Shown here: positions 57,227-64,000 of the stretch, piece after piece
Position numbering within the stretch: the first letter of the stretch is position 1
Layout of the letters: each line of letters begins with the position of its first letter
Assembly: GCA_022843175.1 (NCBI GenBank)
Contig: JALHOE010000021.1
Span: 1-64,000 of the forward strand
DNA length: 64,000 bases
From: Deltaproteobacteria bacterium
Lineage (GTDB): Bacteria; Myxococcota_A; Polyangia; Polyangiales; JADJMO01
Reading direction: 5' to 3'
Program-made: the position numbers and the translations under genes
Notes under the pieces: model-generated
Seen by the model: the letters and a program-made list of their open reading frames with translations, nothing else
Told to the model about the DNA's origin: nothing
Database searches by the model: none

Positions 57227-59284
57227 ATGCGCCGACTCCTTCCCTCGATCGCCTCCATCGTTACGCTGCTCCTCGCGACGTCGGCGCACGCCGGTGTCAT
57301 CTCCGACGAGAACGCCAAAGCCGGCGTGTCCGGTGGCTGGACCGCGGCTTCGGACGGCACCGCTCGCTTTGGCGGCGAGGTCGATATCTACCCGGCCGAT
57401 TGGTCGATCAGCCCCGGCGATCCGCTGCGCCTCAAGGTGCGCTCGAAGAGCACGTACGACGTGCGCATCATGCGCCTCGGTTACTACGCCGGCGCCGGCG
57501 CGCGCGAGGTGAAGCTCGTGACCGGCAACGCGGCGCTCGTCCAGCCGTACCCGACGCCCGACGCCAAGTCGGGGCTCGCCGAGGCGCGATGGGCGGTGAC
57601 GGTCACGGTGAACGACACCGCGGGTTGGACGCCGGGCCTCTACGTGGCGCGCGCCGAGACGAGCACCGGCAAGCAGGCGCTCACGTTCTTCACCGTGCGC
57701 GACGACAAGCTCGCCGCCAGGATGCCGTACCTCCTCGTGGTCGGCACCGCGACGCATCAGTCCTACAACGCGTGGCCCGGGCCCGCCGGCGCCGCGACCA
57801 GCGACATCGACAGCCCGAGCTGGGTCGGCAAGAGCTTCTACGGCTTCAACTCGTCGAAGGCCCACCCGAGCGAATCGATCGGCGAGCTGCGGCAGGCCGT
57901 TCGCGTGTCGTTCGATCGCCCCTATTTCGTGGGCGGCGGCACCGCCGACGTGAGCGTCTACGAGTACCCGTTGCTCCGCTGGGTCGAGAAGAGCGGCTAC
58001 GACATGGCCGTCGCGACCGACGTCGATCTCCACCTCAACCCGGGCCTGCTCTCCGGTCGCAAGCTCGTCGTGTTCTCGGGGCACGAGGAGTACGTCTCGT
58101 GGCAGATGTTCGACAACGCGATCGCCGCGCGCAAGGCCGGCGTGAACATGCTGTTCATGTCGGGCGACACCTGGTCGTGGCAGGTTCGCTTCGAGCCGGG
58201 CAGCAGCGGCGGCACGAGCACCCTGGTCGGATACAAGGAGTCGTGGGTCCGCGATCCCGAGCAGAAGCTCGCGTACTCGCTGAAGGCCGCGGGCAAGATC
58301 GAAGAGGCGAAGTCGCACTACCGCCTCGTCACGCGCGGCTGGAAGAACCTCGAGGTCGACACCGCCGCGGGGATCGACGAGCGCCGCCCGGGCATGACGC
58401 TCACCGGCGTGCAGTCGTCCGGCATCATCCGCGACGCGATGGGCGTCGGCATGCACGGCGGTCTATACCCGTGGGCCGACTTGGTCGTCACCGCCGAGGG
58501 TCACTGGATCTTCAACGGCACCACGCTGAAGAACGGCTCCAAGATCGCCAACGTCTTCGGCTACGAGGTCGACTCGACGATGAAGTCGTCGCCGGAGTTC
58601 GACAAGTTCCGCCAGCCGGGACAGACCGTCCTCGGCGCGATCCGCCAGGTCTCCGACGGCACGGTGAAGGGCGCCGCGGCGACGTTCCGCGATCCCTCCG
58701 GCGCCGAGGTCGTCGCCATGAGCGCGATCTACACCAGCTGGGCGCTCGACGACTTCGGGTGGAAGACCGGCGGCTTCTCGGCCGCGGGCAAGCCGAACCC
58801 GCTCGACGCGAACTACCAGCGGATGATCAAGAACGTCTTCGATCGCTATTCGTCCGGGGTCGCGCCGGAGTTCGACGCCGGGCCGGTCCTCGACGCCGGC
58901 GAGTTCGATGTCGGCCCGGTCGCCGACGCCGAGGAGATCGAGAAGGACGTCGGCACCCCGGTCCCGGACGTCGAAGCGGTGGACGTCGCCGAGGTCGGCG
59001 CGGCCGACACGATGGTGGTGCAGGACACCTTCACCGTGCAGGACGCGGCGCCCGACGCGGTCGTGGTCGGCGACGCAACGACACCGCCTCCCGACGCGAC
59101 GGTACCGGCTGCCGACGGGGCGCCCATCGCCGACGCGACGGGAGACAACGAGAACCCGGTCGCCACCGAGGACCAAGCAGGGGACTGCGGCTGCACCACG
59201 CCCGGTGGATCGACGCGCGATCTCTCGGCGTTCGGACTCGCGACTGTCGCGCTGGCCATCGCCTCGCGTCGCCGTCGCCGCTGA
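57227..59284 (+). CDS. Paralogue of the preceding gene, MYXO-CTERM-like tail
   Basis: MRRLLPSIASIVTLLLATSAHAGVISDENAKAGVSGGWTAASDGTARF closely matches 55378..57216; C-term CGCTTPGG...FGLATVALAIASRRRRR. Confidence 0.72.
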   Translation: MRRLLPSIASIVTLLLATSAHAGVISDENAKAGVSGGWTAASDGTARFGGEVDIYPADWSISPGDPLRLKVRSKSTYDVRIMRLGYYAGAGAREVKLVTGNAALVQPYPTPDAKSGLAEARWAVTVTVNDTAGWTPGLYVARAETSTGKQALTFFTVRDDKLAARMPYLLVVGTATHQSYNAWPGPAGAATSDIDSPSWVGKSFYGFNSSKAHPSESIGELRQAVRVSFDRPYFVGGGTADVSVYEYPLLRWVEKSGYDMAVATDVDLHLNPGLLSGRKLVVFSGHEEYVSWQMFDNAIAARKAGVNMLFMSGDTWSWQVRFEPGSSGGTSTLVGYKESWVRDPEQKLAYSLKAAGKIEEAKSHYRLVTRGWKNLEVDTAAGIDERRPGMTLTGVQSSGIIRDAMGVGMHGGLYPWADLVVTAEGHWIFNGTTLKNGSKIANVFGYEVDSTMKSSPEFDKFRQPGQTVLGAIRQVSDGTVKGAAATFRDPSGAEVVAMSAIYTSWALDDFGWKTGGFSAAGKPNPLDANYQRMIKNVFDRYSSGVAPEFDAGPVLDAGEFDVGPVADAEEIEKDVGTPVPDVEAVDVAEVGAADTMVVQDTFTVQDAAPDAVVVGDATTPPPDATVPAADGAPIADATGDNENPVATEDQAGDCGCTTPGGSTRDLSAFGLATVALAIASRRRRR

Positions 59285-59369
59285 ACACAAGTCGCTCCCT
59301 GGCCCCACTTGTGTGTTGAACGGGGGCGCACCAAGAGCGTTCGACGGACGGCGGGAGTAAGCTGGGGGC

Positions 59370-60488
59370 ATGCGCCTCCGCGCCGCCGTCGCGTTCGCTC
59401 TCGCCCTGTGGGCGACGGACGCGGCCGCCGACAGCACCAAGACGACCCCCGTCGTCGGCGTTACGCACATCCATCGCTGGAACGTTTCGGTGCGCGGCGC
59501 GCAGCAGGACTACCACGTGCTCCTCGCCGAGCTCGCGAACCCGGCGCTCCGCTTCGCCACGAGCAAGCAGCTCGACAAGAACCACACGACGTCGTGGTTC
59601 GGTGCCACCTACGGCGCGCACGTCGCCGTCAACGGCAGCATGTTCAACGCCGAGTTCCTCCCCTGCGGCCCGCTGCAGAACGGCGGCGCGTTCTGGACGG
59701 GGGCGTGGTCGGGCTGCAACGCGTCGATCGCGTTCGGCCCGGGGCGCGCGAGCATCTTCGACAACACCGGCAAGCTGACGGGCCCCTGGCCCGCGGTGGC
59801 CTCGTTCGCGACCGACGGCGTGAGCGGCAGGCCGTGGCTGATTCGCGACGGAAAATCGACCGGCCCGTGGACGGTTCCGGCGAGCATCAACACCCGCAGC
59901 GCGCGCACCGCGGTGGGGATCACGAGCACCGGCAAGACGCTCATCCTCGTCACGGTCGACGCGGGCCGGCCCACCGCGCAGGGCATGACCGGCGCCGATC
60001 TGCTGCTGGTGTTCAACGAGTTCGCCGCGTACCAGGCGCTCTACCTGGACGGCACGCAGGCATCGGCGCTGTGGGTCGGCAGCGAGGGCGGCCTGCAGAA
60101 CGTCCCGATGGAAGCGGGCAAGGAGCGCACGGTCTCCAACGCGCTGATGATCCTCCCCGCCGTCGTCGCGCCGCCCGACGCGGGCCCGCCCGACGCGCCG
60201 CCCGCGGACGCGGCGACCGACAGCGCCGTCACCGACACCATGACGACGCCGCCCGTCGACACAGACACCGGCACCACCCCTGGCCCCGAAGATCCCACCG
60301 GCGACGCGGGCGAGGTCGCCGACAGCGCGATCTACGAGGGGCCGGCCGAGGGTCTGCCCACGGGGCTGCCCGGCTCGCCGATCGAGTCCAACTCGGCGTG
60401 TAGTTACGGCGCGCGCGGCGGCGGCGCGTGGCTCATGCTGGTGGCGATCGCGCTCTTGCTCAGAACGGCAGACCGACGCCGAGCTTGA
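59370..60488 (+). CDS. Phosphodiester glycosidase-like secreted protein
   Basis: YGAHVAVNGSMFNAEF, ARTAVGITSTGKTLILVTVDAGR, ADLLLVFNEFAAYQALYLDGTQASALWV; C-terminal TM plus RRR. Confidence 0.65.
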   Translation: MRLRAAVAFALALWATDAAADSTKTTPVVGVTHIHRWNVSVRGAQQDYHVLLAELANPALRFATSKQLDKNHTTSWFGATYGAHVAVNGSMFNAEFLPCGPLQNGGAFWTGAWSGCNASIAFGPGRASIFDNTGKLTGPWPAVASFATDGVSGRPWLIRDGKSTGPWTVPASINTRSARTAVGITSTGKTLILVTVDAGRPTAQGMTGADLLLVFNEFAAYQALYLDGTQASALWVGSEGGLQNVPMEAGKERTVSNALMILPAVVAPPDAGPPDAPPADAATDSAVTDTMTTPPVDTDTGTTPGPEDPTGDAGEVADSAIYEGPAEGLPTGLPGSPIESNSACSYGARGGGAWLMLVAIALLLRTADRRRA

Positions 60489-61143
60489 CCTGACCGCTCG
60501 GCGACAGGAAGAACGCCGGCAGCGACCGGCTGTTGCTGCCGGTGGTGATGTTCGTGTACGCGGCGGCGCCGACGTCGAGGCCGAGGAAGAGCGGGCCGTA
60601 GGCGAGGTCTGCGCCGAAGCGGGCCTCGACGACGAGCGCGTCGCCCTGCACGTTGACCGGGCGATTGGGGCCCGTGACGCAGCTCGTGCCGAACGGGGCG
60701 AAGCTCTTGGTGCAGCTCTCGTGGGTGCCGACCTGCGTGTAGCCGACGCCGAAGTCGAAGCGGCCCGACGCGCGGGGGCTCCACAGATCGGTGCGCCCCA
60801 CGGCGAACAGGCGCTTGGACATGCCGGCGACGAACTCGCCCTGGAACCACTCGAAACGGTCGCCGTTGGAGCTCGCGGTGCTCACGTAGCGCCAGTACGC
60901 GCCCCAGCCGATCGGCATCATGTAGCGGAGCTCGAGACCCGCGCCGCGCACCACGCCGGACTTGCCGACCGGCGCGTTGTTGATCGCGAGGTAGCCGAAG
61001 CGCTCCACCAGCGAGAGCGCAACGTCGCCGAACGGACGCGGCGCTCGCGCGGCTGCTCCGCTCGGGGGGGCGGCCTCTTGGGCGTGCGCGCGCGTGGAGG
61101 CGAGCGAGACGCCGGCCGCGAGCAGGATGGGTGCGAGACGCAT
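60460..61143 (-). CDS. Outer-membrane beta-barrel-like protein
   Basis: MRLAPILLAAGVSLASTRAHAQ signal peptide; barrel-like alternating pattern. Confidence 0.6.
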   Translation of the reverse strand: MRLAPILLAAGVSLASTRAHAQEAAPPSGAAARAPRPFGDVALSLVERFGYLAINNAPVGKSGVVRGAGLELRYMMPIGWGAYWRYVSTASSNGDRFEWFQGEFVAGMSKRLFAVGRTDLWSPRASGRFDFGVGYTQVGTHESCTKSFAPFGTSCVTGPNRPVNVQGDALVVEARFGADLAYGPLFLGLDVGAAAYTNITTGSNSRSLPAFFLSPSGQVKLGVGLPF

Positions 61144-61204
61144 CGAAGCGGGCTTTCGCGCGGAGAGGCCCGGCCGGCAAGGGGTTTGCGCTAACCTGTG
61201 CGAG

Positions 61205-61858
61205 ATGAAGCGCGCGTTGCTCGCGGTCCTTCTCCTGGGATGTGCGAGCGAACCGACGGTGACTCCCGGGGTCGGGCCCGCGCCGGTCGAGGACACCGCG
61301 GTCGCGGCCGACGCCTCGCCCTTTCCGGTGCGGCGCCTTCCCTGCGTCCAGCGCGCCGCCCTCGCGCGCGATCTCCCGTTCGACGAGTGGGGCGCGCTCG
61401 AGGGTGAGCTGGTCACCGTCGTGCTGCCGACCGACAAGAGCTGTCCCACCGATCCCGATCACCTGCACCTGCAGATCGCGGTCGCCGACAAGCGGTACGA
61501 CGTCGCGGTGACGGTCGACTCCGACTTCGGCGCGCCGCTGGCGATTCACAGCAAGAAGCTGCCGGCCGGTGCGCTCCCGCCCGAGGGTTGGGCGGTGGCT
61601 CCGTTCGACTACACGCGCGATCTCGGCACGCCCTCGGCCGACTACCAGGCGCTCGGCCGCGACGCGCTCGTGACGAGGCTCGCGACCGAGCTGTCGAGCG
61701 CGGCGCGGGTGCGCATCTTCGGCCGCGCGTACACCGACGGGACCGGCGTCCACAACGTGCATCGGAACGGACGCGAACGCGACGGTTTGATCCTCGTCCA
61801 CCACATCGACGGCGGCGACCGCGCGATCGCCCTACGCTTCGCCAGCGACGTTTTCTAG
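61205..61858 (+). CDS. Hypothetical lipoprotein
   Basis: MKRALLAVLLLGCASEP lipobox; 217-aa ORF. Confidence 0.65.
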   Translation: MKRALLAVLLLGCASEPTVTPGVGPAPVEDTAVAADASPFPVRRLPCVQRAALARDLPFDEWGALEGELVTVVLPTDKSCPTDPDHLHLQIAVADKRYDVAVTVDSDFGAPLAIHSKKLPAGALPPEGWAVAPFDYTRDLGTPSADYQALGRDALVTRLATELSSAARVRIFGRAYTDGTGVHNVHRNGRERDGLILVHHIDGGDRAIALRFASDVF

Positions 61859-62227
61859 CTGCGCGCGGACGATCTCGAGCAGCGTCGCCCGCAGCGCGCG
61901 GAGCTCGAGCGCCGCCTCGCCCGCCACGACGCCCTCGTCGATGTCCTCCGGCAGATAGCGGATCGTCCGGTCTCCGAGCGCGAGGCGGTGGGTTCGCGAG
62001 CCGACGCGGGCGGCGCGGGCGTCGTCGCAGAGGTCGTCGGGCGCCATCGCCAACAGCGTCTCGACGAGCGCCTTGCGGGCGGCGGCGGGAAAGATGACCT
62101 CGCGGTCTCGGACCCCGAGCGGCCCGCCGGTGGAGCGCACCCGCATCGTGTCGCCCATCGCCTCGATCCGGAGCGACCACCTCTGCGACGAGGCGCTCGA
62201 TTCGTCGAGGAGGATCTCGTCGCTCAT
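61832..62227 (-). CDS. Hypothetical protein
   Basis: MSDEILLDESSASSQRWSLRIEAMGDTMRVRSTGGPLGVRDREVIFPAAARKALVETLLAM; coding-like. Confidence 0.55.
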   Translation of the reverse strand: MSDEILLDESSASSQRWSLRIEAMGDTMRVRSTGGPLGVRDREVIFPAAARKALVETLLAMAPDDLCDDARAARVGSRTHRLALGDRTIRYLPEDIDEGVVAGEAALELRALRATLLEIVRAQLENVAGEA

Positions 62228-62383
62228 GCCCCTCGCATTACCCCGGGGGCGGGCAGGCGTATGCGGGGTGTATACGGAAGGTTTCGCGTGGCACTTGGCT
62301 GCTGGCGGTTCGTGCGTATTCCTTTGGGTGTCGAGGCGGTCACCTGTAGACCAACTCATCCTGATTATCCACGGAGGTCTCCC

Positions 62384-63229
62384 ATGCGCACTTCGCTCTT
62401 CCTGCTCCCCGCCCTGGCTCTCGGCCTCGTTGTTGGTTGCGGTGGCCAAGCCGGTCCGGACACCGAGGGGTTGGACTCGGAGGCGTCCGCGCTCGTGTCG
62501 GACAACGGCGAGCTCGAGACCACGGACGAGAGCGCCGAGGTCGGCATCGAGGAGTCGCTCAGCGGCGCCCTGCCCAGCGACCCGGCCGCGCCGGTCGATC
62601 CGTCGATGACCGCCGAGGACGCCGCGGAGAAGTCGCGCCTCAACGCCGGCCTCTTCTTCAAGCCCGCCGGTTGCATCGTGAGCACCCGCGCCGCCAACGT
62701 CGTGACGCACGTGTTCACCAACTGCACGGGCCCCTACGGCATGCGCTCGTTCAACGGCACCGTCACCTCGACGTGGACCAAGCTCGCGACCGGGCCGCAG
62801 GTGGTGCACGCCACCAAGGGCTTCAAGATCGACGGCGCGACGATCGATCACACCGTCACGATCCAGTACAGCAGGGCCGGCGACGTCATCACCCGCACCC
62901 GCAAGGGGGTGCTCACCGGCACGACCGCGAAGGGCAACGCGATCAAGCACAACGCCGACTACGTCGTCACCTACGACACCGGCAGCAAGTGCATCACCCG
63001 CAACGGCAGCTCCACGAGCTCGATCGGCGCGCGCGAGTGGTCGCGCTCGATCAAGGGCTACGAGCGCTGCGGCATCGGCCTCGGCGGCTGCCCCAACGGC
63101 GGCACCGTCACGCTCGACTCGCCGAAGCGCGACGTCTCGCTCTCGTTCCCCGGCGGCGCCTTCGTCGACATCACCGTCGACGGCAAGAAGCTCCGCCGCC
63201 CGCTGTTCTGCAACGCGTCGGCGTCCTAG
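62384..63229 (+). CDS. Hypothetical lipoprotein
   Basis: MRTSLFLLPALALGLVVGCGGQ lipobox; purine-rich cacggagg upstream of ATG 62384. Confidence 0.65.
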   Translation: MRTSLFLLPALALGLVVGCGGQAGPDTEGLDSEASALVSDNGELETTDESAEVGIEESLSGALPSDPAAPVDPSMTAEDAAEKSRLNAGLFFKPAGCIVSTRAANVVTHVFTNCTGPYGMRSFNGTVTSTWTKLATGPQVVHATKGFKIDGATIDHTVTIQYSRAGDVITRTRKGVLTGTTAKGNAIKHNADYVVTYDTGSKCITRNGSSTSSIGAREWSRSIKGYERCGIGLGGCPNGGTVTLDSPKRDVSLSFPGGAFVDITVDGKKLRRPLFCNASAS

Positions 63230-63969
63230 CGCACCCGCACCGTGCGGGTGGTGAAGCTCACGCCGCCGCGGTCGTCGCGCACCACGATCGCAAAAGTGAT
63301 CGTGGTGCCCGCCGCGCGGCGCCGCGGGACCCAGTCGGTCTCCGGCGAGCCAATCGTGCGGACCTCCGACGAGAACGTCCCCTCGGTCGAGTAGAACTGC
63401 ACGATCGCGTTCTCGCCCGCCTCCGCGCGACCCACCGTCACGCGGATGCGGTGTTTTTGTGGGCAGTCGTCCTCGTCGCACGCGTCGACCACCGGCACTC
63501 CCGACCACTCCGCGTCGCCGAACGTGAGCCGCTCGATCGTCGGGTTGTCGTTGCGCTCCTCGCGGATCAGCACGCGCTTGACCCCGACGTCGAGCGAGTC
63601 CGTGCAGCGGAAGCCGCCGTCGAAGGTGAGCGTGCCCGCGCAGACCGCGACCGCGACGCCGGTGTAGCTCGCCGTCGCGACGATCGAGTGCCGCGCGGGG
63701 CCGATGGTGACCGTGCTCGGATCGATCGCGGCGAGGCACGCGGCCACGGTCGGCGACGGCGGCGTGCACGTCGCCCACCCGAAGGAGAGGGGGCGGCCCG
63801 TGGGATCGAGCGCGAGCGCGTCGAGGGTCACCGTCTCGCCCACGCGCGCGAACGGCCGGTCGGCCGACACGGCGAGCAGTCGCGTGCGCGTGATCCGCGA
63901 CCCCGGATCGAACGGACTGGAGCAGCCGACCGCGAGGACGGCGGCGAGCGTCAACGCGTGGCGCATCAC
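63226..63969 (-). CDS. Hypothetical lipoprotein with Ig/cadherin-like region
   Basis: ALTLAAVLAVGCSSPFD lipobox; VSADRPFARVGETVTLDALALDPTGRPLSFGWA. Confidence 0.6.
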   Translation of the reverse strand: MMRHALTLAAVLAVGCSSPFDPGSRITRTRLLAVSADRPFARVGETVTLDALALDPTGRPLSFGWATCTPPSPTVAACLAAIDPSTVTIGPARHSIVATASYTGVAVAVCAGTLTFDGGFRCTDSLDVGVKRVLIREERNDNPTIERLTFGDAEWSGVPVVDACDEDDCPQKHRIRVTVGRAEAGENAIVQFYSTEGTFSSEVRTIGSPETDWVPRRRAAGTTITFAIVVRDDRGGVSFTTRTVRVR

Positions 63970-64000
63970 AGCTCCCCCCGCACCCCGACGATCGGCAAGA

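Noticed and set aside
55225-57360. 711-aa minus-strand ORF
   Set aside because: Antisense of the DMFase-like gene, with repetitive ALG/RRG-type content and no domains.
1-64000. CRISPR arrays
   Set aside because: No regularly spaced 25-40 bp repeats or cas-like ORFs seen on reading the window.
1-64000. rRNA genes or intact IS elements with transposase
   Set aside because: No rRNA signature and no convincing DDE/HUH transposase ORF; only integrases were identified.

Overview
High-GC window with myxobacterial features: MYXO-CTERM-like C-termini, many short lipoproteins, and Ser/Thr kinases fused to AAA/TPR modules. The main recognisable system is a complete four-gene Wadjet-type anti-plasmid operon (jetABCD, the DUF2397/DUF2398/SMC/DUF2399 form) at 785-9148, with every junction a 4-bp ATGA overlap. 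From about 14.5 to 44.6 kb the window is a mosaic of accessory modules: an xis/int pair; a crystallin-J1-like/EF-Tu-domain-II fusion; two tandem HEPN-like genes (RxxxxHG motif, one a DUF4209 protein); a four-gene coupled operon ending in a ParD/ParE-like pair whose toxin looks frameshifted; an overlapping pair of PD-(D/E)XK-like nuclease genes; a conserved HTH gene split by an in-frame stop; a histidine kinase remnant; and a terminal cluster (Sufu-like protein, 579-aa unknown, PD-(D/E)XK-like nuclease, DUF4238-like protein) next to a second integrase and the 3' end of a tRNA-Glu(TTC). The rest looks like ordinary chromosome: a DNA-ligase-associated exonuclease plus ATP-dependent ligase, a kinase/GNAT/HipA-like-cupin operon, a DHH phosphoesterase, MYXO-CTERM proteins and lipoproteins. 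The best candidates for undescribed systems are the 39.1-43.4 kb cargo cluster, the nuclease pair at 24.7-26.3 kb, the tandem HEPN-like genes, and the J1/EF-Tu fusion. All family calls come from reading motifs by eye; no searches were run.
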